The position numbers and the translations under genes are program-made. 64,000 bases of DNA from NCBI GenBank assembly GCA_963514095.1, contig OY741269.1, positions 18,878,145-18,942,144 of the forward strand. Direction: 5' to 3'. The stretch is from Eutrigla gurnardus. Lineage: Eukaryota; Chordata; Actinopteri; Perciformes; Triglidae. Under the pieces are notes generated by a model that was not told the DNA's origin, ran no database searches, and saw nothing but the letters and a program-made list of their open reading frames with translations. Below, piece after piece: positions 39,177 through 52,070 of this stretch; position 1 is the first letter of the stretch, and each line of letters starts with the position of its first letter.

Positions 39177-42100
39177 TTATCATTCCCAGGCCCGGCATTT
39201 TGATGTAGTTTAGATAACAATGTCATCGTGTGGTGAGACATTTGGATTCTTGTAAATAGTTTGTTGTGGCTGAGTCATGGAAAAGACGACGGATTAAAGT
39301 TCCTGAGTAGCTTTTTTTTCTCGTCTTTTGGAGTTTCTTTGCTCGGGAGGGAGGGAAGGAAGGAAGGAAGTCACCGATGTGCACTGGACTGCACCGGGGC
39401 CAAGTTCACACTGCAGGATTCATAAAGGCAAGCATGCTCCCGTGCTGACCCACTGAGTGACTTTAATAAGCCTCGTGAAAGTGTGCCCCTTCATTCAGTC
39501 CAGTGTAGCAATGTTGGAAAATAAGAGTTGAAAGGATCAGGTACACGGGGACGGTGGTTCACTTATTGCTTTAAGATGTCTTTTTTGGAGAGGGATGCGG
39601 GTGGGGAAAGTTAACAAGAGGGAGGGGGGGGGGGGGGGGGGGCAGTTGTGAAGTAGGTCCCTAGCCTTAGAAGAAGGCTGCAGTCTGGAGCGGGAGAAGG
39701 AGCAGAGTGCACTGCAGAGTGACCCAGCAGCGTCCTGGCTGGGACAAATTGGACTAGAGAGGCTTTTCCTGCTCTCACTGTGCTTTTGTCCCAGAGCACT
39801 GGCTTAAAAAAGAAAAAAGAAAAAAGCTACACAGCAGCCATGATTGAACTAAAACTCAACTAGAGTTTCCACTGCTGTCAGTCTCCTCGCCCTCCTCAAA
39901 GACACATAATGGGAAAAGCAGGTGTGTGTGTGTGTGTGTGTTGGTGCGCGCCTGCTGTTTTCACTCGGCTCACTGCCTGAATAGGAAAATATTAAATAAC
40001 TTGGTTGGATCTGTGAGTTGTGCAATGATGTTTTTACTGACATGTAGCCCATTCTCTCTCCCTCTCTGTTTTTAATGCAACCTTTAAATGCCATGTTACA
40101 GCACTGAAAACAGCATGTGTGCATGTATGGGGCTAAAGTAGGGCTCAACAGTAATGGATGCAATTGAGGTTAATCCTGTGAGACCTGCAGGATCCCCAGT
40201 TAGCCCGGCCGGTCACCCCGGCTTTAAGAGGATGTAGTTATTGGTGTTTGGATAATAATAATAATAATAAAAAATGGATCCAATGAGCCCAATTGTATCC
40301 ATGTGTGATGATGTTAGGTCTAGTTTCACTAAGTGAAATGGCTATTATGGGAACTGACTGTATAAAGTGACCTTTTGTGACCTCTAGGATAATCACAGCC
40401 TCATAAAGCTTTTCAACTACAAACCAGAGACCTAAGACTTCCAAAGGAAGTGTGACTTTCCAAGGTATTTTGACGATAAGTGTCTTTCTGAAAAGTTTCC
40501 AGAACAGAAATTTTCGCCATTCAATCGCTGAAAAATGCAATTCTTTTACTAAATTAGTAAATTGGTAAAAATAATGGTTAAAAAATGCACCAAATCTTTC
40601 TAGTAAATGTTATCAACCCTGACTTAGAAACATAATTGAGGATGGGAATGGGCATCATATGCTTCCATCATAATGATCTAAGCACTTCAACATTGGAATA
40701 GGCCCCTAAACAAGAACATAATGTTTCTTACAGATTTATGTCTAGAACATCTTGACACTTCTATGTGGAATATACTGTTTGACCTTCTAGCTCCCCCTTA
40801 AGATCCCTTCCCGCCCCTTAAAGGCGGTTCTCTAAGGGTTCAAAGGCATATAAATTTACAACAAAGTATTTTAATTTCTGAAAGTGCAAAGAAGACAAAT
40901 TAGTTAGTTTCCTTAGTGTGAGCCGATGATATTTGGTCATTCTTATTTGTCCAAATTGTCGAGGGAGGCAGTCAATGTCAGATTAACCTCAAGATTCCTG
41001 CATGAACGAACGTTTCAAGTTGACGTATGTTGATTATTTCTTCCCTTTTTTTTTGCATGATAACAAACAATAGACAAATAAAATGTTCCACCAGATTACT
41101 TCGAAATGTTCCTGCCGTATTCAGAATGATCTGACCGCACGCTCTGCGAACGCCCCGACAGCAGCATCACAGTAAATACGCCGTCTTATTGCTGCATACA
41201 TGGTGTGTATCAGCACTCTGTCATGTTCGAGCTGCTCTCACGTTACCGTTTGCTGCCGTTCTTCCAAGACTGCGGCAATTTCCATAATAACTCTCCCGAC
41301 TACTTAAAATAATTGAAATGACCATAAACTAGCTATGACTTGGCCTCTTGGTATTCGTCTTTTAAGATTTTACTTTTCCCCCGCTCCATAAACACATCAT
41401 AACAGTCTTAATTTAATATGTATGAGTGTAGTGTTTTAGGAACAGAGAGGGGCCGAGGGTTCAGACTCTGTTTTGCGTGCTCGTATTTACGAGATTTTTT
41501 TTTTACATGTGTATATGACGCACAAACAGACATTCTGGCACGAGTTGGAAAAATTACCCCAGAAGGACAGACGATCAAATTAACTCGGAGTGTTCCAACA
41601 CTGACATGGAGCAGATGTATGGAGAGCAGCCTGGAAGGTCTCGCCAAAAACCCTCCTCTGGACGAGAAGACAAGAGAAGTGTCCGTCACAATAGCAATAA
41701 AAGATAATACGGCAACCGAAAAAGTATAGTTTTATATAAATATATAGTGAGGAAAAATTCTGGATGTGCTTTTTAAATAACTCTTTGATATCTGAAAGGC
41801 CTCAGGAGAGCCGGGTTCCAAAGCTCGGACCTTGAACGCAGGCGACCCTGAAACAGAACCTAAAAACATCTGCTCCCGATGATATAAGTGACAGCTCGCG
41901 AGGCATTCGCCATGCGTGAGGATTTCTGTAATTTACTTCCTGAACACGTAGCGTTCCCTCATCAGCACCACGTTACGAAAAAAAAAAAAAAAAAGTGGCA
42001 GAATCTTGTGTATAATTGATGAGAACGCCAGAAGGAATTTTTTTTTTATGGTAAAATAATCGATAGTGCAGAGCAGGCTGATGTTTGATCTACGACCCTC

Positions 42101-45100
42101 CGCTGAATCGCTGATATGTTCTTTGGCCGTTTGCTTGCAGCGAAAACAAAAAAGAAATGAAATGCCTCTGAAAGGACAAGATGGATCGTAGAGATGAGGG
42201 AGGGGAACGCTTCCAAGGGACTTGTAGCTAAATCTTTTTACTCTCATCTACATTTACGAGGCAGTGAATTCTAATGGCTCGTAGCATCGATGTGTAGCAC
42301 AGTGTAGCATTATCAGGGAAAGAATAGTGTGCATGTGAGCGTTTATAGGTATATCGTACTAGTTTGCACCTGAGCATCACTGATCAGGTAGGATGCAAGC
42401 AGCATGAATGAGGTGATGCATTATATGATCAGAGCATCTTATAACGTATTGGGGCATTCCTTATAACGGTATCTGTATCTGAGAGGATGGTGCATTTTTT
42501 TTATTTTATTTTGCAACCAGTTGCCCCCTGATGGCCAGTGGAGAGACTGCAAGTTTAAGGCACTTCACTTGGCTTCACTTTTCAGAAGTGCAGGTTGCCT
42601 GTGTGTAAATGGAAAAAAAAAATAGGACTTTTTCTGGCTTCAACTCAAAGTATTTTCCGTCCCAGGAGACGGTTTCTAATTTCATAATCAGATGTGCAGC
42701 GGTGATCTACGGCTGCATGTTTATGAAATGGAGGCTTCGAGGAAAAAGAGAGATTGACTGATGTAGAGGGGCTTGGAGGGTGAGAGAGCCGGGTGCCTTT
42801 TTTTGTTTTTAATGCACAGTCATGACAACAGCCAAGCCAGTAATTTAGCGGCTTTGGCCCGGGAGCTCCAGCTCTCAGGGAATAAGTATCGGATTGCACT
42901 TTTACGTACCGCTGAGAAGTATGTCAGTTCCTCTTGTGTCTGAGCTCCCGGCGCAGAAATCCTCCCAACAGATTGAAGCACTCATGTGAGACGCTGATGA
43001 CTTGTGGTTGGATGCAGGTAACGTCTCACATACTCGGGCCTGTCTCGCCTCGGGCTTAATGTTTTCCAGCACCGATTGTGAGATATAAAAAAGTTGTTAC
43101 TGTGTTTTCCGTCACAACTGTATATAGGACGGTGTGTAACACAGAAAGCAATTCAGCATGACGATCAATACACATATTATACAAAATATTGGTAATGTTT
43201 TTGGCAGTAGAGATGGGCAGAGGGTCACGTTTTTCCTCGTCAAAGAGGATTATTTTGATCAAAGTGGTTTGGGATCAAGAAGTTGACGATACCATGTAAA
43301 GGCGTCTGAAGCAAAAAAAATAAAAATAAAGTGGGACTTGGGGTCTTCCCCCAGAAATGTTTAATAGAGTCGATGTCATTTCCTGTAAGGCCAATAGTAC
43401 TAATGGTACCAATTTACATCAAGAAGAAAATCCCTGTTACCATTCGAGCATTTAAAGTATGTTTTTACTGTTTTCTTTTACAATGTAATTGTGATTTATT
43501 TCTTTTTTTTAGGATAATATATTTAGCAAATGTACAGAGGAACATGCACATTCTGGTTTTACTATCTGTGAATAATGGCCTCTACAACCATAAGAATGAT
43601 GTAGCATACTAAAAGTACTAAAACAGCTCCTGGAAAAGTCATTCTATCCACAGTGAGCACAGAAAGGTAACGGAGACTGCTGCTGCTTAAGTTTCTCCTT
43701 TTTTTTGTTTTTATTCCTTATATTCACTGTTATTCACTCTTCTAAAAAAAAATCTTTATTTGTTTTTTTATGCCTCTGCTGTAACATTATATCTGAGGGA
43801 CGTCTGGAGGGCCACAAATGTCCACTTGGACTCGAGGATGAAATGATTAGAATTAAAGTAAAAAAAACAGATTTTTGACCATAACTTTCATTAATAGTCT
43901 AATCATAACAATTTTACACGGACGTCTGGTGAGATTGATTGATGCCGTGATAATATTTTGGACAGACGTGGATGTTTCATTCTGACTGGCTGATTAAACT
44001 GCAAGGCACTAATTTGATTGATTTATTTGACCAGAACCGGTGAATATTTAGACGGAACCACACAACAGTTTAGAGATCCTCTGTCTCACTGCAAGTTCAG
44101 ATAGAGAGACACAACTCTGCAGATTTTCCTTCCCATCATCCTCAGCAAACCTTCTTCTTCACTTCTCCTCCCAATCTTCCCTCTTTTTTCCCACCCTGCT
44201 CCTCATCTTCATCATCAGCCCCGTGGCCTTCTCCCTCGTCTTCCCTGGGATCCCAGACACTTCAGTTCTCCACTTACAAATGTAGACAAAACCAAGAAGA
44301 CTTGCTGCCGTGTGTCACATGAGGTCATCGCGTTTGTGGCTTTGCTGCAGCTGGTTATATTTCTTTCAGCCCGTGTGCCATTGTTTATGTAACACAACTC
44401 ACAGTTGAGAAGTGAGATCTAGAATATGTTTGGGATTGGATGTTGCTGTGCAATGTTTGGCTAATAATGTGATCTCTGTTGTCTTTGGTTGGATGAGCTG
44501 ACGTCAGTTTTCCTCCTGTTAGCTATACGTACACAAACCGCTTCCAGCAGCCACACGGCTCTGTGTCCTACTCAGCCAGACCAGCATGTGGAAATGAAGG
44601 GTTGTCTGTGGCCTGGCGGAGCAGCCTTCCTTTTACTGCACCCTTTTTACTGCAGCATTAAAAACCCCCTCTCTCAACCAGAGCTGCAGCGTCAAAGCGT
44701 TTCTCCGAAAATGCAACTGCTTTAAAAATGCCAGAGTGTTAAAAGAAAAAGACGAGACTATAAAGGCAAAAGGAAACAAAAACAAAGGAAATGAAATCCT
44801 AATTGTTTCTGGAGAGGCTGCTGATGGCTTCCCTGCTGCTTCAACACACGAGGCTTCGGTTGTTACGCAACCGCCGAGGAACGACTTCAAGCTGAGGGCG
44901 ATGGACAGATGAGTGGATGTTAGATTAGAAGACAGGATCGAGGGTTCAGTGTAGGCGTGGGACAATATGAACATTCTTTATTCAAAAAAATTGCAATTCA
45001 CAATATTATCCCGATTACATCCCCCCCCCATTACATATCGTATAGAATTGTGTATCTTATTAAACTGGGCCAATTATAAAGTAACATAAAAGTAAAAGTA

Positions 45101-48100
45101 CATTTGTAAGGCCGTATGTATACAATGCTAAGCCATTAAAATAATAATTGTTGATAGATTCATATATTTATAGAACATATTTCAATTCTATATTGGCATT
45201 TCTGCATCACAAATTCACAACATAACATTTAACAAATAGAAGATTTATATTGTTATTTTAGGTTGTATTTTTAGACATTTTAATTTTGGAAGAAAAATGG
45301 TTTAGGATCAAATAATTTTGGGGACCCCCTGCAGTAACTGTGGACCCCCTCCGGGTCCTGGACCCACTGTGGAAGATCTCTGCGCTAGACAACTCTTTCA
45401 AATCACTAGTGCTGATATTTACGATTATTCCGATGAATAATGGTCAACACATTTGGATGTTTTTATTTTAATATTATGATAACATCCTGTATGGTCCCGT
45501 CTCTGGTTCAGTGCAGTGGTGTTGAAACGCTGTGGTCTTGGTAGGCGAGGGATCTCTCCTCTCTGCCTACCTGGGTGGTCAGGTGGCGGTCAAGAGCTGC
45601 GAGACACACAAACACGCCCGCCGCCCTCCCAAGTAACTATGGAACGTCTTCTTGTTTAACACCAACGTCTTTTTGTGGAAGCTGGAGAGGAGGGTGATTG
45701 ACGCGACGGCAGGAAGCAGGCAAGCGCTTTTATTTAAAAAAGAACAGATGTTAAATAAACGATGAGCTGTCCTCAGCGAGACGGGCGAGCGTCTCCTAGC
45801 CTCCGGTGACGGTGACGACACGCTCCGAACTCCGAGGGAGGCTCCTGCGCTGGCTTGTAAACGTTGTGGGGAAGCTGCTGTTAGGTCTCCTACAGTGTGT
45901 TCTTTTGTGGTTTTAACCGTATCCCCTCATCTCTCTCTTTTTTATTTTCTTTTACAGTTTTTAACCATATCTCCTCATCTCCTGTCCACTCTCCCGCTTT
46001 CCTCTCCTCATATCCTCATCCTGACTCAGGAAACATAAGCCCTGAGGCATCACCTCGCCCACGCATGAATGTCTGCTTTTTAACATCTGCATTTGATATG
46101 ATGCTTCTTTCTTTACCCCCACCGGCCGCCTCTTGACAACTCCCCCTCAGTGGAGCGCCGCTTCTTTCTTTCTTTTTTTTTTTCCCCGCAAGGAGGCGTC
46201 CCGAAGTGAACCAGGTCACGGGTGGGGGGTGGTGCAGTTGGGCAGAGGTTGCTGCTTCCAGACAGTCAGGGGGTTATTGGGGGTTATTGTATAGGGTGGG
46301 GGTGGGGGGGAGCTGCAGCCTGATTCAGCTGTTAATATTGTGGCCCCGAGCCGGCCGGGCTGGCAGGGATTAAGAGGAGAGCTTGCACAACATTTTTCCT
46401 ACTGTTACGTCAGTGTCCCTGGCCTCCGGTCAGCCATCGGGGGCCCGAGGAGGGTCTGGGTTCCCCCTCGCAGCCTCTGTGTGGTCTCCTCATCGCCGAG
46501 GACGGCAGCCGAGGCCAATCTGAGTCCAGCCTGGTACTTGGGGAAATGACTCTTGTGTGTTTGTGGAATTTTTAAGCTCCAAAACAGTGTGATGAAATGA
46601 CTCCCCAGCTCCGCCGCTTCCACAGCTGCTGCTGATTTGTTAGACGAGTATTAATAGAAATCCAGAAGTGATTCATTGATTTTTTTTTTTTTTAAGATGA
46701 CCAACAGGAAATGGATGCACAACCATTTCCACCACTGAATGCATTCAATCAAACCCTGAGGATGACTTTTTAAATGCGCTGATTGGCAGCGCTGTGATGT
46801 TGGGTGTTACTATTCCGATGGCATAAAGAAAAATGTTTGTTTTTAAATCGCCTCGCCCTACTTTCTGTTTTTCTTCTTTGCTCTTAATTTGGCATTTGTA
46901 CCGTATCATTTGCATTACAAATACCCTGCAGCTGGCTTAAATGTGCATTACATAACCCCAGTGTTCGTGGCTGATGAGCCTCCTGCACAGGAAACATTAC
47001 ATCGCGTTTAGGTGTGGGTGTTCCAGGGCATGACGAACCAGGACGGAGTTATTAATACTTTTAGTTATTGTTGGTTGTCCTGCTTTGGCAGCTCAACGTG
47101 TTTTTAGGTTGACTTCTTGAATTCAGGAGTTGGTGCAAAGCTTGGTGGAACGTTGGAATAGTTTTAATCGATCGATACAGAATGGGTGTGCTAACTTTAT
47201 GAGACAAGAAATAAATGTCATTGCAGAACGGAATATGGCACAATGATCTTTTTATCTCCATTGTTATTGTTTTCATAATGACTGGATGCCAAAATTACAA
47301 AATACACTGTTTGTGTGTTTTCAGGAGCTGTCGAGCTGCGGCTGGAACAAGAAGGAGAAGCACAGCTCGGCTCCGAACGTCGTGGCCTTCACTCGCAGGT
47401 TCAACCAGGTGAGATGCAACGAGTCGCTACTAAATCCCGTCTCATGTTAAAGATTTAGGAGGCTTGGTCGTCTAGAAATGGCGGGATTCCTCTTCTTTTC
47501 CATCATGTCATCTGCCTCCGTCCTCCGAGCACTAAATCATCACCCTAAATCTGCTTTTTGAAGCCCTGCACCTGAATATCTCCTGTCATATACATCATAA
47601 ATAGTCCCCAGGCGGTCTGAATAAAGTTAGACCTTAGCTGGTCCATGGTTCTGGCCCTCGTCAACTTATTGATGCACTCATGTGAGTCTGTGCAGTACGT
47701 GTAGAGACGTTTCCAAGCGTATGCAGGAGTTTTAGGAGTACAGCATGCTCCCCCCCCATCGATGTCATCAACAGGAAGCTGTGGGTGATGATGTAAGGGG
47801 CAGCCATGCCCTTTTAATACCCTTCCAGTGTTATTGCCAGGCTCCTGTACGGCCCACTTCACTGCCCTCCAGTATAAATATGAGACGATCCAGGAAGAAT
47901 GTGTTGCTGTGGAAACTTCCGCACGTATAGCAGCTCCCCAAACGGCGATTCAAGATGTTAGCTGCACGCATCATAGCCAAATAAAATTAGCTTTTTTTCT
48001 CTCTTTGTGTAGTTGGCACTGAGCTCCGGGAGCCAATGGAGCAGAAGAGGACTTGCCGAGAGGCGAGGAGAGAATAATTCAGACCCCATTATGATCAATG

Positions 48101-50720
48101 CATGATCAATTACTGGCTTTTGTGCAGAAACAAATCGGCAACTTGCGTGCAGTCGTCGAAAAGTAAATGTGTTTCATGCAGAAAGTCGTTTCAGCAGTAA
48201 ATAAGAATTAAGGAGTGATTATAAGCAAATAGATATCGACTATATTCGCCTACAGAGAGCATCACGTTGGTTTGAATTAAATGGAAAGGGCCAGAAAAGG
48301 GCCTGAACTTTTGACTTAAAAATACAACATCATTATATTTTGTAGCAGCACAAGGAGCGAGACAACTACCGGTATTTATGGGGTTATGATAAAGCCAGCA
48401 TAGTTATATGATTGGTCAATACTACAACCGGAAACCAGACCACTTCCAATACCAAAATCAGATTCTGCATTCATATGCAGATATGATATCTGACATGTAA
48501 ATTCTCCAGTCAGATAACCGTAAAGAGCTTATTTTCAGAAGGCCATCAGCTTCAGGATCACCAACTTATTCTGGGTCATTGTTGGTGCCATTCATAACCC
48601 AGACGTGTAATTGAACACACCTCAGCACATTAATGGATCGGATCACCTGACAGTCAGCTGTTGTCCCCATCATCTTCGGGCCAGATCCTCATCTCCATCT
48701 CCATATCCTTCCTCCCCTCGGGCCATTAAATGGGTTGATTCACAGCTATGAGCTGTGAGGTTGGATCTGTCTGTTTCCGTTTATTTATGATTATTGAAGC
48801 GCCGGGGCCCTCGCCGCTCCATCTGGAGGCCTTGATATGCTCGTAGACGCGCCCCCAGAAGACGCCATCTCGTCTTCAGGACGTAATAAGAGCTCTGCAA
48901 AGACAAAGACGACCCCCATATCCCCAAAACCTGCACTCGATGCCCCTTACTTAGGGCCCGATGAAATCTGTTGAAATTCATTTCCACATTCTGATAAGTT
49001 TTTTCACAAAATCTGTGTTTTCCGTTAACGTTTTCTGAATACATAGTTTTACAATTTAAGAGCATATTTTCATCAGATGAATCGGAACAACTGAATAAAA
49101 TAGTATGATACATTTATTGAAAAAAACTAGTAACTAGTATAGATTCATAGGCAGCTTATGAAATCATTACTTTGTATACAGATTTTGAGGAATTCAACAA
49201 AACTCTGCATTTGAAAAATTATTCCATTTTCATTGTCAAATTCCGCGAAGGACACAAGGCCCTGCAATGAGGAAGCTAAAGATGAAACTGCAGCATGTTT
49301 TTCTCACAGATTAGATACTTTCACAGTCTATGGAAACTCCTGCCTGCTTTAAACTCAAGGTAGAAGAGAGATGTGACTTCTTTTTCACATGAAGTCACTG
49401 TCGGGTGATGCAAATTAAAGTGGAAATCATCTATGTATCTTCTCTCCGTTTCCATCACTGCCTCGTCATGATTACGGACATCTTCATGAATCTGTGAAAA
49501 GGAAACCCATATGGTTTCCTGTTACCTGCTGCGTATATCGAGTGTGAGTTTGTGTGCGTGTGTGTGCATCGTGTTTTTAAGAGAAGACGAATTTATCTCT
49601 TCACTCCTCAGCTCGTCGCCTCTTTCCTGAAACAAAAACAAGTCCAGGGGCTGTTTCCAGGAAGCAAAAAATAAGACAGCTGTAGGTTTGAATAATGTGC
49701 ACGTCAAGAATGGAGGAAAAAGAACACACAACGAAGCAGGCACACGAACACGCTTAATATATAGACACGGATAAGAAGTCCACCTGGTGGTCTTGAGGCT
49801 GGGGAAGGGAGGGCCGCATTGGTGAAGGTAATTAATTAAGGCCATATTAAAATCTAGCAGGAGAGAAGAATGGGCGTGAAGCAATGCGAGGGAGTAATTC
49901 ATGGTTAGAAGAAAAGGGAGATACGGTCAGTGTGCCTGGGACTCTTATCAGAACACAATGTGCAGACAGCTGTGGGCTTTGAAAGCCTTCGGAGCTCTGC
50001 AGCATTGAAGCTAACTTCCCCTCCCTCTTCCCTCACTCCCCCCCCCCCCCCCCCCCCCCCTCCTCTCCCCAGAGCTTTAACACTGATTGATACACCGACT
50101 CGTCCTTGTGTGTTTGTGTGTAATCAGAACTTTGGCTTACCAGCATTCTCCCCAAAGAGAAAGATTTCCGAGATCGCTCTCCATCCGACCAAATTCCCTG
50201 AACTCACACACACACTCTTTTCCTAGTTGACACATTAGGAGTTACGGTGTGTATCGGTTGTGTAATCACTTGGAATCGGTAGGATTTTCCTCCGAAGTTC
50301 TTGTTTTTCCTCAAGAGCTGATTCCTAATCGACTCTAATGGAGCCTTCCCGTTCGCTGTCTGCCCCCATTTTGCTTTTCCTGGTTTCAGCCCAGAATTAT
50401 CATCACTGTCTGCAGGCCTTGGCTCTATGACTGACTGGAGCTTTAACAAGGAAGAAAACCCCCGTCTTTATTATTATTTATTTATTTTTGCAGACACCTG
50501 TATTCCTCATTGTGCTTTTGGAGAGCGTTAAAAGTTTTCTGTGTCATCAGTTTTGCAGCATCCTCTCGGGGTCTTATTTTGTGAGAATTTGCTCAATGCC
50601 TTTTTTTTTGTGTGTGTGTTTTTTTCCTAGACGAGTTTCTGGGTGGTGCGAGAGATCCTCCACGCGCAGACATTGAAGATCAGAGCTGAGGTGCTGAGTC
50701 TGTACATCCGCACCGCCAAG

Positions 50721-50757
<37 letters not shown>

Positions 50758-52021
50758 ACACAACATGGTCCCGTTCTTTGGGAATGTTTGCATTGTTATC
50801 CCGACTCAAACGCACGCTCTTCAACTGTCCGTAGAAACTGTGTGACATGAACAACCTCCACGCGGTCATGGCCGTGGTGTCGGCCTTACAAAGTGCCCCC
50901 ATCTTCAGGCTCACCAAAACATGGGCGGTGAGTATATTTACCTTACTTTGAAGGCGAGTTTGGTTTATTAGTGGGAGCGGCGTCAATAAACTGGGGTATC
51001 ACGCGGGTCTGTAACCAAAAGACTGGACACATAAACAACGGCTAATAAAAACTAGCACACAAGTGACATGACACGATGGACGGCTGAGTTCGGGGGGAAA
51101 ATAAATAAACGAGCAGGACTGTTTAAAAGGGTTGCAGTTACTTGGCAAGAATGTCTCCCATACATGTATCTGCAGTACGCCTGTGGGCCACATGAGGGAG
51201 CCTGAATGTTTTATATTCTAAACGTAGTAACATTGACGCTAGTTAGCTAGCTTGCAAATTCCACCATGCTTTAATGCTACAGCGGTTACAGTAAATGAGA
51301 CGGACAAGCTAACCAGCCGGACATCCCGCGAGCTGAACTTTACGCCTCCACTGATGTGTGTCGTCGCCACGACAACGCTCGCCATCTTCTTTTATGCTCC
51401 TCAAATGATCACAGAAAACGTCTCATTGTCCGTTTAACTCCTACTTTTATGCTATTTAACACATGCGTAGGTTTTAAGGAGCATGTGTAAAGTGAAATTG
51501 GGATTTATTAAATGTGTATCTCTTAAAAATGGTTGGTGTACCTCGTCAAGATAATATAAGGGGATCCAGAAATGGAAGTGAAAAGGTCAGGAATGTTACG
51601 TAACTAGTACGCACAATTCATAGTTTCCCCGGAAATAATTGGTTTATTCCGAAAAGCTTGGAGTCTTTTCATGATATAAACAGAAAGGTTGAGCTTTTCA
51701 GAGAGGCAGCAGTGTCCTATTCTCTGCTTTCTTAGCGCCGTGCTGACAAACCCAGCACCTACATTCGGCTTTGAGCAGAACATTTTTACATCGTTTCTTT
51801 TTTTAAATGCATAAAATGATATTTCCATACCCACTTGAAGGATTACCGATCCGTTTCAGTGTTCTCATGGAAGATGTCGAGCTTACATAACGGCATGATG
51901 ATGCTCTGACATAATGGTGGAAATGTCTTACAGTCAACTCTCCAAAACCACACGAGATTCTTTTCGCCAGTCAGCAAAATGCTGCTTCTGGCCCTGACGG
52001 AGGCTTACCTTCTTCTCAAGA

Positions 52022-52070
<49 letters not shown>

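Larger units (their letters stand above)
37466..47324 (+). other. ralgps2 intron, 9.9 kb
   Basis: No gene supported. Contains a (CA)n tract (39141-39174), a 19-base G run (39624-39642), a GT tract (about 39922-39940), repeat fragments at 42508-42602 and 44948-45505, and a C/T-rich tract around 44150-44230. A 103-codon frame at 41418-41729 has no recognisable homology or splice context. Confidence 0.6.

Noticed and set aside
41418..41729. 103-codon plus-strand frame in a ralgps2 intron
   Set aside because: No family resemblance and no supporting splice or promoter structure; AT-rich surroundings permit such frames by chance.
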